Below are positions 31,880 through 40,760 of a stretch of 45,435 nucleotides of DNA, in pieces (the first letter of the stretch is position 1; each line of letters begins with the position of its first letter). Position numbers and translations under genes: made by a program. The notes beneath the pieces were generated by a model that made no database searches, was not told the DNA's origin, and worked only from the letters and a program-made list of their open reading frames with translations. This DNA is from Nonomuraea sp. SBT364 (GTDB taxonomy: Bacteria; Actinomycetota; Actinomycetes; Streptosporangiales; Streptosporangiaceae): assembly GCF_001083785.1 (NCBI RefSeq), contig NZ_LAVL01000064.1, forward strand, positions 1 through 45,435, read 5' to 3'.

Positions 31880-34203
31880 CCGAGGTGGGCAAGGCCAGGA
31901 GGCGCAAGGAGGACGCCCGGCTGCTGACGGGGCGCACCCAGTGGACCGACAACCTGCGGCAGCCGGGGATGCTGCACGTCGCGTTCCTGCGCAGCCCGAT
32001 GGCGCACGCGAGGATCACCAGGGTCGACGTGTCCGGGGCGCGCGGCATGACCGGGGTGGTGGCGGCGTTCAGCGGCCAGGATCTGGCCGCCGAGCAGGGC
32101 AGCCTGCCGTGCGCGTGGCCGGTCACCGAGGACATCGTGATCCCGGACCACCCGCCGATGGCCGTGTCGGCGGTCCGCTACGCGGGCGAGGCGGTGGCCT
32201 GCGTGGTCGCCACCGACCGCTATCTGGCGGCCGACGCGCTGGAGGCGATCGAGGTCGACTACGAGCCGCTGCCGGCCGTGCTCGACCTGGAGGAGGCGCT
32301 GGCGCAGGACAGCCCGAAGGTGCACGAGGCGGGCAACCAGGCGTACACGATGAAGGTCACCTCGGGCGACATCGACGCGGCCTTCCGCGACGCCCCGATC
32401 GTCATCGAGCGCACGTACCACCAGCAGCGGCTCATCCCCGCGGCCATGGAGCCGAGGGCGGTGGTGGCGAGCACCGACGGCGACGCGTACACGATCTGGA
32501 CGTCCACCCAGATCCCGCACGTGCTGCGGGTGATGCTGGCGCTGACCACCGGCATCCCGGAGCACAAGATCCGCGTCGTCGCCCCGGACGTGGGCGGCGG
32601 GTTCGGCTCGAAGCTGCAGGTCACCGCCGAGGAGGTGCTCTGCCTGCTGCTCACCCGCAGGCTCGGCAGGCCGGTCAAGTGGAACGAGTCCCGCTCCGAG
32701 GGCAACCTGACCGTGCACCACGGGCGCGGCCAGGTGCAGCGCGTCAAGCTCGCGGCCGACGCCGACGGCCGGGTGCGCGGCCTGCGCGTGGAACTGCTCG
32801 CCGACATGGGCGCGTACCTGATGCTGCTCACGCCCGGCGTCCCGCTGCTGGGCGCGTCCATGTTCAACGCGATCTACAAGATGGACGCGTACGAGTTCGG
32901 CTGCACGGGGGTGTTCACCACGAAGATGCCCACGGACGCCTACCGGGGCGCGGGACGCCCGGAGGCGACGTTCGGCATCGAGCGGATCATGGACGAGCTG
33001 GCCGCCGAGCTGAAGGCCGACCCGCTGGAGGTGCGGCGGCGCAACTGGATCAGGCACGAGGAGTTCCCGTACACGACGATCTCCGGCCTGACCTACGACT
33101 CCGGCAACTACGAGGCGGCCACCGACAAGGCGATGGCGCTGTTCGGCTACGACAAGCTGCGGGCCGAACAGGCCGACCGGCGTGACCGGGGGGACCCGGT
33201 GCAGCTCGGCATCGGCGTCAGCACGTACACCGAGATGTGCGGGCTGGCCCCGTCGCGGCTGCTGAAGGAGGCGCGGTACGCGGCGGGCGGCTGGGAGCAC
33301 GGCGCGGTGCGCATGCTGCCCACCGGCAAGGTGGAGGTGATCACCGGCACGTCGCCGCACGGCCAGGGCCACGTGACGGCGTGGAGCCAGATCGCGGCCG
33401 ACGCGCTGGGCGTGCCGTTCGACGACATCACGGTCATCCACGGTGACACGGCCATCGCGCACAAGGGCATGGACACCTACGGCTCGCGTTCGCTGGTCAT
33501 CGGCGGCGTGGCGGTGCTGCAGGCGTGCGAGAAGGTCAGGGAGAAGGCCCGCAAGCTGGCCGCGCACGTGCTGGAGTGCGCGCCGGACGACCTGGAGTTC
33601 GCCGACGGCGCGTTCAAGGTGCGCGGCACCGACGCGCGCGCGACGATCCAGGAGCTGGCGTTCGCCGCGTTCACCGCGCACGACCTGCCCGACGGCGTGG
33701 AGGCCAGGCTGGACTCCGAGGCCACCTACGACCCGGACAACTACTCCTTCCCGCACGGCACCCACCTGTGCGCGGCCGAGGTGGACACCGAGACGGGCAT
33801 GGTGCGCATCCGCTCGTACGTGGCCGTGGACGACGTCGGCAAGGTGGTGAACCCGCTCATCGTCGAGGGCCAGGTGCACGGCGGCATCGCCCAGGGCATC
33901 GGGCAGGCGCTGTTCGAGGAGGCGGTGTACGACACGGAGGGCAACCTGCTGACCAGCACGCTGGCCGACTACCTGCTGCCGTCGGCCGCCGACCTGCCGG
34001 ACTTCGTCACCGACAGGACCGAGACCCCGGCGACCGGCAATCCGCTGGGCGCCAAGGGGGTGGGCGAGGCGGGCTGCATCGCCTCGACCCCGGCCGTGGT
34101 CAACGCCGTCGTGGACGCGCTGCGCCCGCACGGCATCCACGACGTCGCGATGCCGTGCACGCCCGAACGCGTCTGGCGCGCCCTGGAAGGAGCGCGGTCA
34201 TGA
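31876..34203 (+). CDS. coxL: Molybdenum hydroxylase large subunit (form II CoxL type)
   Basis: The 775-residue molybdenum-cofactor subunit. The active-site loop reads AYRGAGR (residues 355-361), the signature of form II CoxL and related enzymes, unlike the AYxCSFR of bona fide form I carbon-monoxide dehydrogenase. The catalytic glutamate is in GVGEAGC (E731). Other molybdopterin-binding motifs such as GGGFGSKLQ are present. Form II proteins may oxidise CO slowly or act on other aldehydes or heterocycles, so CO is not established. No maturation genes (coxD, coxE, coxF type) are seen in the window. The start ATG overlaps the small-subunit stop and the stop overlaps the medium-subunit start (both ATGA). 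Confidence 0.92.
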   Translation: MTEVGKARRRKEDARLLTGRTQWTDNLRQPGMLHVAFLRSPMAHARITRVDVSGARGMTGVVAAFSGQDLAAEQGSLPCAWPVTEDIVIPDHPPMAVSAVRYAGEAVACVVATDRYLAADALEAIEVDYEPLPAVLDLEEALAQDSPKVHEAGNQAYTMKVTSGDIDAAFRDAPIVIERTYHQQRLIPAAMEPRAVVASTDGDAYTIWTSTQIPHVLRVMLALTTGIPEHKIRVVAPDVGGGFGSKLQVTAEEVLCLLLTRRLGRPVKWNESRSEGNLTVHHGRGQVQRVKLAADADGRVRGLRVELLADMGAYLMLLTPGVPLLGASMFNAIYKMDAYEFGCTGVFTTKMPTDAYRGAGRPEATFGIERIMDELAAELKADPLEVRRRNWIRHEEFPYTTISGLTYDSGNYEAATDKAMALFGYDKLRAEQADRRDRGDPVQLGIGVSTYTEMCGLAPSRLLKEARYAAGGWEHGAVRMLPTGKVEVITGTSPHGQGHVTAWSQIAADALGVPFDDITVIHGDTAIAHKGMDTYGSRSLVIGGVAVLQACEKVREKARKLAAHVLECAPDDLEFADGAFKVRGTDARATIQELAFAAFTAHDLPDGVEARLDSEATYDPDNYSFPHGTHLCAAEVDTETGMVRIRSYVAVDDVGKVVNPLIVEGQVHGGIAQGIGQALFEEAVYDTEGNLLTSTLADYLLPSAADLPDFVTDRTETPATGNPLGAKGVGEAGCIASTPAVVNAVVDALRPHGIHDVAMPCTPERVWRALEGARS

Positions 34204-35054
34204 TCCCGGCCCAGTTCGACTACGTCCGCCCCGACTCGCTCGCGCACGCCTTCCGGGAACTGGCCTCCGACGAGGACGTCAAGGTCCTGGCCGGCGGGCA
34301 GTCGCTGCTTCCGCTGCTGCGGCTGCGGCTGGCGTACCCGTCCAAGCTGGTCGACGTGGCGCGCCTGCCGGAGCTGGCCGGCGTGCACGACCGCGACGAC
34401 CACGTGTTCATCGGCGCGCTGGCCACGCACGACGAGGTCATGCGCTCGGCCGCGGTCCGCCAGGGCTGCCCGCTCGTGGCGCTCGCCGCCGCCACGGTGG
34501 CCGACCCGGCGGTACGGCATCGCGGCACGTTCGGCGGCTCGCTGGCGCACGCGGACCCGGCGGGCGACCTGCCGGCCGTGGTGCTGGCGCTGGACGGCGT
34601 GTTCGTCGCGCGGTCGGCGGAGGGCGAGCGGGAGATCCCGGCCGCCCGGTTCTTCGTCGACTACCTGGAGTCGGCGCTGCGGCCGGGCGAGATCCTGACC
34701 GGGGTGAAGATCCCCAAGCTCGGTGACGGCTGGGGCTTCCACTACGAGAAGTTCCACCGCACCGCGCAGGCGTGGCCGATCGTCGGCGTGGCCGTCGCCG
34801 TGCGCCGCTCCAACGGCGCGATCCAGGAGGCCAGGATCGGGCTGGCCAACATGGCCCCGACGCCCCTGCGGGCTCGCGCGGCCGAGACCGCGCTGCAGGG
34901 CACCGAGCTCGGCGACCAGGTACGGCAGGCCTGCGGGGAGGCGGCGACCGGCACCGCGCCGCCCGCCGACCTGCACGCCCAGCCGGACTACCGGCGGCAC
35001 CTGGCCAGAGTGCTGACGCATCGCGCCGTGCGCACGGCCGCCGGGGCTCCCTGA
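34200..35054 (+). CDS. coxM: Molybdenum hydroxylase FAD-binding medium subunit
   Basis: The 284-residue FAD subunit has the two FAD-pyrophosphate motifs AGGQSLLPLLRLRL (residues about 31-44) and GTFGGSLAHADPAGDLPA (about 109-127). It accepts electrons from the iron-sulfur subunit. The ATG at 34200 overlaps the large-subunit stop (ATGA). It is followed by a strong hairpin (35062-35103), so the structural operon probably ends here and the downstream CoxG-like gene may be expressed separately. Confidence 0.95.
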   Translation: MIPAQFDYVRPDSLAHAFRELASDEDVKVLAGGQSLLPLLRLRLAYPSKLVDVARLPELAGVHDRDDHVFIGALATHDEVMRSAAVRQGCPLVALAAATVADPAVRHRGTFGGSLAHADPAGDLPAVVLALDGVFVARSAEGEREIPAARFFVDYLESALRPGEILTGVKIPKLGDGWGFHYEKFHRTAQAWPIVGVAVAVRRSNGAIQEARIGLANMAPTPLRARAAETALQGTELGDQVRQACGEAATGTAPPADLHAQPDYRRHLARVLTHRAVRTAAGAP

Positions 35055-35061
35055 GCCCGCC

Positions 35062-35103
35062 GTCCCGTGGGTGCGCGCCTCTTCCGGGGCGCCCCCACGG
35101 GAC
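35062..35103 (+). terminator. Large hairpin between coxM and coxG
   Basis: GTCCCGTGGG (35062-35071) and CCCACGGGAC (35094-35103) are a perfect 10-base stem, and GC-rich inner sequence can extend pairing. It starts seven bases after the coxM stop codon. Confidence 0.7.
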
Positions 35104-35136
35104 GTACGCTCGCAACCATCGGGAAGGAGCGGATCG

Positions 35137-35904
35137 ATGGCGATGCGGTTCGAGCACGAGTTCACTGTCCCGGTCCCCGTCGAGCAGGCTTGGGCGGTGC
35201 TGCTCGACGTCGAGCGGGTCGCGCCCTGCCTGCCGGGGGCGACCCTGGACATCTTCGAGGGCGAAGAGTTCACGGGCAGGATGAAAGTCAAGGTCGGGCC
35301 GATCACCGTCACCTATCGCGGCACCGCCAGGTTCGAAGACGTGGACAAGGACGCGCACACGCTGACCATCCAGGCGGCCGGCAAGGAGGCGCGCGGCTCC
35401 GGCACGGCGGCCGCGACGGTCAAGGCGCGGCTGACGCCCGGCGACGGCTCGACGACGGTCGCCGTGGAGACGTCGTTCAACGTCACGGGGCGGCCGGCGC
35501 AGTTCGGGCGCGGCGTGATGGCGGAGGTCGGCGGCAAGCTCATCGACCGGTTCGCCGCCAACCTGGCCGACCTCCTCATCGAGCCCTCCGTCCCGGACGC
35601 GCCCACGACCGTCGTCGAGATCACGCCTGACGCGGACGCGGGCGCCGGCGAACGGCACCTGACAGCCGTGCCCGAGAAGACGGGAGTGCCCGAGAAGACG
35701 GGAGTGCCCGAGGAGACGGGAGTGCCCGGGGAGGCCGGGGCCCGGCCGGCGGGGACGGCCCGGACGGCGCTGAGCGCGGAGGAGGAGGCGCTCGACCTGC
35801 TGGAGATCGCCGGGGCGCCGCTGCTCAAGAGGGTCGCGCCGATCCTGGGCGCGCTGGCGGCACTGGCCCTCATCGCCTGGGTGATTCGTCGCCTTACGCG
35901 GTGA
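35137..35904 (+). CDS. coxG: CoxG-like SRPBCC protein with C-terminal membrane anchor
   Basis: A 255-residue protein: an SRPBCC/START-like domain (EHEFTVPVPVEQAWAVLLDV, APCLPGATLD; about residues 4-150) typical of CoxG, then a spacer with VPEKTG-type repeats (about 178-200), and a hydrophobic C-terminal helix (APILGALAALALIAWVI, about 235-251) followed by RRLTR. CoxG is thought to recruit CO dehydrogenase to the membrane, and the anchor here fits that idea. ATG at 35137 has GGAAGGAG. It lies downstream of the hairpin after coxM. Confidence 0.9.
   Translation: MAMRFEHEFTVPVPVEQAWAVLLDVERVAPCLPGATLDIFEGEEFTGRMKVKVGPITVTYRGTARFEDVDKDAHTLTIQAAGKEARGSGTAAATVKARLTPGDGSTTVAVETSFNVTGRPAQFGRGVMAEVGGKLIDRFAANLADLLIEPSVPDAPTTVVEITPDADAGAGERHLTAVPEKTGVPEKTGVPEETGVPGEAGARPAGTARTALSAEEEALDLLEIAGAPLLKRVAPILGALAALALIAWVIRRLTR
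35671..35724 (+). repeat. Three 18-base tandem repeats in coxG
   Basis: CCCGAGAAGACGGGAGTG occurs at 35671 and 35689 without change, and at 35707 with one base changed. The encoded unit is PEKTGV/PEETGV, in the linker between the soluble domain and the membrane anchor. Copy number may vary by slippage. Confidence 0.85.
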
Positions 35905-35991
35905 TTTTCGGCAAAAACACCATCAAGTCCAGACACATCCACTTTCCTGCGGGCATGCCTACCCCCACGTCGTCACACTCGGGGGGATGGC

Positions 35992-38625
35992 ATGCCGGAC
36001 TGCACCGTTGTCGTGATCACCTACAACGACGCGGCCCGTCTGCCCAGGGCGGTGCGTTCCGTGCTGCGGCAGTCGTTGCGCGACCTGGAAGTGATCATCG
36101 CCGACGACGCCAGCACCGACGGCACGCCCCGGGTGGCCGCCGAGCTGATGGAGGCCGACCCCCGCGTCCGCTACCTGCGCCGCGAGGTCAACAGCGGCGG
36201 CTGCGGCGCCCCCAGGAACGACGGCCTGGACGCCGCCGCCGCGCCGTACGTGATGTTCCTCGACAGCGACGACGAGCTGCCCCCGCACGCGTGCAAGAGC
36301 CTGCTGGCCGAGATCGAACGGACCGGGGCCGACTTCGTCTCCGGCCAGATCTCCCGGCTGTACGAGTCGAGCGGCCGGCTCAAGCCGTACTATCCGACGC
36401 TGTTCGCCAGGCGGCGGGTCGTCGAGGGCATCCGCGAGGAACCCGAGCTGTTCCTGGACTCCTTCAGCACGAACAAGCTCTACGACGTGCGCTTCCTGCG
36501 GGACGGCCTGCTGCGCTTCCCGGAGGACATCCACTACGAGGACCACGTGTTCGCCACCGAGCTGTACGCGCTCGCGCGCCGCTTCGCCGTCGTCCCGTGG
36601 GTGGTCTACCACTGGCACCGGGCGCGCGGCGGCACCTCGATCTCGCTCAGCATCAAGGACATGGACAACGTGCGCCACCGGGTCGTCGCGGCCCGGCTGA
36701 GCGACGACATCCTGCGCGACCACGGCATGGACGACCTGGTGCCGGCTCGCCAGTACCGCTTCCTGCGGCAGGACCTGCGCGTCTACCTGAACCCGCTGCC
36801 CACGATGGACCGGGTGTGGGTGAAGGAGTTCGCCGCGATCGTCCGGCCGTACCTGGAGGAGATCGCGCCCGAGGTGTTCGACCGGGTCGGGCCGATGGAC
36901 CGGGTCTGCTGCCGGCTCATCCTCGACGACCGGATCGACGACCTGCGCATCGCCGCCCAGTCGCTGACCGGCCCCGGGGCCGCCCCGCGTGCCGCCGTGC
37001 AGGCCGGCGGCCGGACGTACTGGGGCACGACGGTCGCGCCCGGCATGGACATCACGGACCTGCGCCTGGCCGAGCTGCCGTACTCGGCCACCCGGCTGCG
37101 GCACGAGGTGACCGAGATCGGCCAGGACGGCGACCGGGTGCGGATGACCGTGCACACCTACGACCCGTTCGGCGTGCTGCCGATGGAGTGGAAGGCGTTC
37201 CTGCGGATCGGCGGCGAGAAGGTGCCCATCAGGCCGCAGCCGTCGGGCGAGTGCGCGTACGTGACCGAGGTCGCCTTCACCCCGCGCGGCCGCTGCGAAC
37301 CGCGCATCGGCTTCACCCGGCTCTCCGACGGCCACACCACCACCGACCGGCTGCTGGTCGACCCCTCGACGAAGCCGATCGAGCTGCCGGGCGGCACGGT
37401 CGCTCCCGAGGGGTACGCGGCGTACCTCTGTGTCCGGGCCGTCTCCGCCCGCAGGTCGCTGCTGCGGCGGGTGAAGCGCAGGCTGCTGAAGCGGCTGAGC
37501 ACGCCGGCGCTGAAGCTGCGCGTCTACAAGGCGCTGATCAAGGTGCTGCCGCCGCGCAGGAACCTGGCGCTGTTCGAGGCCGACGTCGGCAAGGGCTACA
37601 CGGGCAGCCCGCGCGCCATCTACGAGGAGCTGCGCCGCAGCGGCCTGCCGATCGAGGCGGTGTGGTCGGTGGCCAGGGGACGCGGCAACTTCCCGCGCGG
37701 CGTCCGGCTGGTCCGGCGCGGGAGCTGGGCCTACGTGTGGACGATGGCCAGGGCCGGCTACTGGGTCGACAGCCACGGCTTCCCGCTGGACTACCCCAAG
37801 CCGCGCGGCACCCGCTACCTGCAGACGTGGCACGGCCAGGGCATCAAGTCGATCGGCTTCGACGCGCCGGACCTGCGCGGCGACTTCGACGGGCCGCGTG
37901 CCCAGTGGCGCCGGGCGGTCGCCCGCTGGGACGCGCTGGTGTCGCCGAGCGCCGAGTTCTCGCGCTGCTTCCTGCCGTCCAACGGCTACACGGGTCACGT
38001 CTACCGCTGCGGCACGCCGCGCTGCGACGCGCTGGTGCGCGGGACGGCCGCGGACGGGGTGCGCGAGCGGCTGGAGATCCCGCCGGGCAAGAAGGTGCTG
38101 CTGTACGCGCCCACCTACCGCGACCGGGCCAAGGGCAGCGGCCGCTCGATCCGCGTCGACCTGGAGCACCTGGCCGCGGAGCTGGCGGACGAGTGGGTGC
38201 TGATCCTGCGCACCCATCCGGTGGAACGTTACAGACCGCCGGAGCGGCTGCGGCACTTCGTCCGCCCGGCCGGGTCGTACCCGGAGATCAACGACCTGAT
38301 GGCGGCCTCGGACGCACTGCTCACGGACTACTCGTCGGTGATGTGCGACTACGCGCTGACCGGCAAGCCGATGCTGTTCTTCATCGACGACTGGGACGAC
38401 TACCGGCTGTCGGAGCGCGGCGTCTACCACGACCTGCCGTCGATCGCCCCCGGGCCGTGCGTGACGACGACCGAGCAGCTCGTCGAGGCGCTGCGCGACC
38501 TGCCCGCCGTGCACGCCGCCCACGCCGGGCGCTACGCCGCGTTCCGGGAGCTGTGGTGCGCCGACGAGCGCGGCGACGCGGCCGCCCGCATCGTGGCGGA
38601 CTTCTTCACGGCGGGTGCCCGGTGA
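35992..38625 (+). CDS. GT2 glycosyltransferase fused to TagF-like glycerophosphotransferase
   Basis: An 877-residue two-domain protein. The N-terminal GT-A domain (VVVITYNDAARLPRAVRSVL, DDASTDGTPR, FLDSDDE near residue 89) is a family 2 glycosyltransferase. The C-terminal half (about residues 500-870) is a CDP-glycerol:glycerophosphate glycerophosphotransferase (TagF-like) domain: QTWHGQGIKSIG, LLYAPTYRDR, ILRTHPVE and ALLTDYSSVMCDYALTGKPM. Such fusions build poly(alditol phosphate) or teichoic-acid-like polymers. The ATG at 35992 has GGGGGG in the leader. Its stop overlaps the next glycosyltransferase (GTGA). No transmembrane segment is evident, so it would act peripherally at the membrane. 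Confidence 0.9.
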   Translation: MPDCTVVVITYNDAARLPRAVRSVLRQSLRDLEVIIADDASTDGTPRVAAELMEADPRVRYLRREVNSGGCGAPRNDGLDAAAAPYVMFLDSDDELPPHACKSLLAEIERTGADFVSGQISRLYESSGRLKPYYPTLFARRRVVEGIREEPELFLDSFSTNKLYDVRFLRDGLLRFPEDIHYEDHVFATELYALARRFAVVPWVVYHWHRARGGTSISLSIKDMDNVRHRVVAARLSDDILRDHGMDDLVPARQYRFLRQDLRVYLNPLPTMDRVWVKEFAAIVRPYLEEIAPEVFDRVGPMDRVCCRLILDDRIDDLRIAAQSLTGPGAAPRAAVQAGGRTYWGTTVAPGMDITDLRLAELPYSATRLRHEVTEIGQDGDRVRMTVHTYDPFGVLPMEWKAFLRIGGEKVPIRPQPSGECAYVTEVAFTPRGRCEPRIGFTRLSDGHTTTDRLLVDPSTKPIELPGGTVAPEGYAAYLCVRAVSARRSLLRRVKRRLLKRLSTPALKLRVYKALIKVLPPRRNLALFEADVGKGYTGSPRAIYEELRRSGLPIEAVWSVARGRGNFPRGVRLVRRGSWAYVWTMARAGYWVDSHGFPLDYPKPRGTRYLQTWHGQGIKSIGFDAPDLRGDFDGPRAQWRRAVARWDALVSPSAEFSRCFLPSNGYTGHVYRCGTPRCDALVRGTAADGVRERLEIPPGKKVLLYAPTYRDRAKGSGRSIRVDLEHLAAELADEWVLILRTHPVERYRPPERLRHFVRPAGSYPEINDLMAASDALLTDYSSVMCDYALTGKPMLFFIDDWDDYRLSERGVYHDLPSIAPGPCVTTTEQLVEALRDLPAVHAAHAGRYAAFRELWCADERGDAAARIVADFFTAGAR

Positions 38626-39686
38626 ACGTGGTGTTCGCCTGCCTGGACGCCGACACGCTCGGCGGCATCCAGCAGGTGACGCACACGCTGGCGCAGGGCC
38701 TGGCCGGGCGCGGGCACGAGGTGCACGTGGTCGGGCTGCACCGGGCCGCCGCGCCGTTCCGGTACGTCGAGCGCCCCCGCTACCGGCAGCACGTGATCGG
38801 CCGGGGCCCGGTGGGTCCGCAGGGCCGGCTGGCCCGGGTGCGCGCCGACCGGCGGCTGCGCGAGCTGCTCGGCCCGATGCGCCCCGGCTTCGCCGTGCTG
38901 ACCTCGCCCGGCGTGGTGACCCGGCTGTCACGGGTGCTGCCCGGCTCGTTGCGCACCATCGGCCAGTATCACGGCTCGTACGAGCACGCCCGGGGCTGCT
39001 GGCACCTGGGATCGATCAGGAGGCACTATCCGCGGCTGGACCAGGCGGTGTTCCTCAGCGACGACGACGCGTGGCTGTTCTCCGAGAACGCGCTGCTGCC
39101 CAACACGTGGACGCTGCCGAACCCGCTGGCGGCCTGGCCCGGAAGGGTGTCGCCGCTGGAGTCGCCCCGGGTGCTGGGGGTGGGGCGGCTGGAGGGGGTC
39201 AAGCGGTTCGACCGGCTGATCACCGCGTTCGCCAGGTCGGGCGCACCGCCGGCGTGGGAGCTGCACCTGATCGGCGACGGGGCGGAGCTGGAGCGGCTGC
39301 GGGCGCACGCGGCCCGCGAGGGAGTGGCCGACCGGGTGGTGTTCCGGGGGCGGGTGCCCGCCGCGCGGATGCCGGCCGAGTATCGGGACGCCTCGCTGGT
39401 GGCCGTCACCAGCGAGCACGAGGGGCTGCCGATCGTGCTGCTGGAGTCGGCGGCGCATGGGGTTCCGGCGGTGGCGTTCGACGTGTCGGGCGGGGTCCGC
39501 TCGGTCGCCCCGGCGCTGGTCCCGCCGGCTGACGTGGACGCCTTCGCGGCCGAGCTGGGCCGGCTCATCGGCTCGGCGCCGGAACGGCGGCGGCTGGGCG
39601 CCGCCGCCCGGCAACGGGCCGAGGGCTTCCGCCTCGACCCGGTGCTCGACCGCTGGGAAGCGCTCTTCGCCCACGTACAGCGGTGA
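38622..39686 (+). CDS. GT4 family glycosyltransferase
   Basis: A 354-residue GT-B enzyme. The GTG start at 38622 overlaps the TagF-like gene stop (GTGA). N-terminal CLDADTLGGIQQVTHTLAQG fits the acceptor side; the donor side has VGRLEGVKRFDRLI, ELHLIGDGAELERL and the conserved E-x7-E pair in SEHEGLPIVLLESAAHGVPA (near residues 267-287). Sugar donor unknown. It probably acts in the same polymer pathway as the GT2/TagF-like protein. It ends four bases before the convergent sulfotransferase stop. Confidence 0.9.
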   Translation: MNVVFACLDADTLGGIQQVTHTLAQGLAGRGHEVHVVGLHRAAAPFRYVERPRYRQHVIGRGPVGPQGRLARVRADRRLRELLGPMRPGFAVLTSPGVVTRLSRVLPGSLRTIGQYHGSYEHARGCWHLGSIRRHYPRLDQAVFLSDDDAWLFSENALLPNTWTLPNPLAAWPGRVSPLESPRVLGVGRLEGVKRFDRLITAFARSGAPPAWELHLIGDGAELERLRAHAAREGVADRVVFRGRVPAARMPAEYRDASLVAVTSEHEGLPIVLLESAAHGVPAVAFDVSGGVRSVAPALVPPADVDAFAAELGRLIGSAPERRRLGAAARQRAEGFRLDPVLDRWEALFAHVQR

Positions 39687-39690
39687 GCGG

Positions 39691-40740
39691 TCAGCCGGTG
39701 CGCTCGGCCAGTTCCGGTGACTCGCTGCGCTGCTGCGGAACGCCGGCCAGGGCGAGCTGGCCGGTGGTCAGCAGGGCCGCCACCGGGCTGGGCTCGCGCA
39801 GCCGGTTGAAGCGGTCGCGCATGGATTTGCGCATCCGGCTGTTGCGGCGGCGCTGCATCGTCTTGTTGCAGGCCGACACGTGCTCCTTGGCCGCCGGGGC
39901 GGCGCCGGTCAGCTCGTAGCCGTTGGCCTCCAGCCGGTCGCCGAGCACCTGCTCGCAGAGCGCGATCTCCCAGCCGTCCAGGCGCTTGGCCCAGCTCCCG
40001 ACCCTGCTCCTGGTGACCTCGCCGTGCGTGTTGCTGTGCCACACCTTGTGCTGGGGCACGGCCACGCTGGCCGCCTCGCGCGGCGACACCATGGACGGCG
40101 AGAAGTCCTCCTCCAGGAACGCGCAGAGCTTCTTCAGCTCGGTCACCGGGTCGTCGGTGAGGTCCTCGTACCGCAGCTCGAAGTAGCTGTCGTCCGGCAG
40201 CGTCCGGCGCAGCTTGTCGCCGTGGTCGATGGCCTCGGCCCAGGTGGAGACCGCGTGGAAGGAGTCCAGCGTGTACCAGGGCATCTCCTTCAGCGAGGCC
40301 ACGCAGTCGCGGCCGTCCCTGATCAGGTGGATGAACTGGGCGTCCGGGAAGAGCCGCAGGAGCAGGTCGGTGTGCTTGACGTAGCTGGGCCGCTTGTCGC
40401 CCCAGCGCGCCTTGCCGAACCGCTCGGCGTACATGCGGAAGGCGGTGCCGATCACCGAGCCGAGCGACCCGGGGCCGTCCACGACCTGCCGGACGAAGGC
40501 GTCCCGGTCGAGCTTGAGCTCGCGGAACTTGGTGCTGCGGTCGCCGGCGATCCACTCGGCCAGCGCACGCCGCCGCTCGGCGTCCCGCAGGTCGCCGAAC
40601 GCGCGCCGCTTGTAGTAGACGGGCATGACGAAGCGCGTCTCCGGCGGCACCGCGAGGCGCGGGTGCGAGTGGAGCATGAGCTGGAGCATCGTGGTGCCGG
40701 AACGCGGGCAGCCGATCACGAATACTGGCCGGTCTGACAT
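39691..40740 (-). CDS. PAPS-dependent sulfotransferase
   Basis: A 349-residue sulfotransferase. The 5'-phosphosulfate loop is VIGCPRSGTTMLQL (residues about 8-21), the 3'-phosphate-binding region is FIHLIRDGRDCVASL (about 141-155), and a general-base histidine is plausible nearby. The C-terminal part contains basic stretches (MQRRRNSRMRKSMRDRFNRL) that may contact membranes or polyanions. It would use PAPS to sulfate a carbohydrate or a lipid; the neighbouring genes suggest a surface glycan. It is third in a minus-strand group (GT2, CDP-alcohol phosphatidyltransferase, sulfotransferase) with 20-base and 48-base gaps. Confidence 0.9.
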   Translation of the reverse strand: MSDRPVFVIGCPRSGTTMLQLMLHSHPRLAVPPETRFVMPVYYKRRAFGDLRDAERRRALAEWIAGDRSTKFRELKLDRDAFVRQVVDGPGSLGSVIGTAFRMYAERFGKARWGDKRPSYVKHTDLLLRLFPDAQFIHLIRDGRDCVASLKEMPWYTLDSFHAVSTWAEAIDHGDKLRRTLPDDSYFELRYEDLTDDPVTELKKLCAFLEEDFSPSMVSPREAASVAVPQHKVWHSNTHGEVTRSRVGSWAKRLDGWEIALCEQVLGDRLEANGYELTGAAPAAKEHVSACNKTMQRRRNSRMRKSMRDRFNRLREPSPVAALLTTGQLALAGVPQQRSESPELAERTG

Positions 40741-40760
40741 TTCGTACTAACCCCCGAAAT

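Noticed and set aside
31810..34140. 776-residue minus-strand frame opposite coxL
   Set aside because: No domain, low-complexity basic composition; coxL is clear on the plus strand.
35959..38931. 990-residue minus-strand frame opposite the GT2/TagF gene
   Set aside because: Shadow frame; the plus strand carries intact glycosyltransferase and TagF-like motifs.
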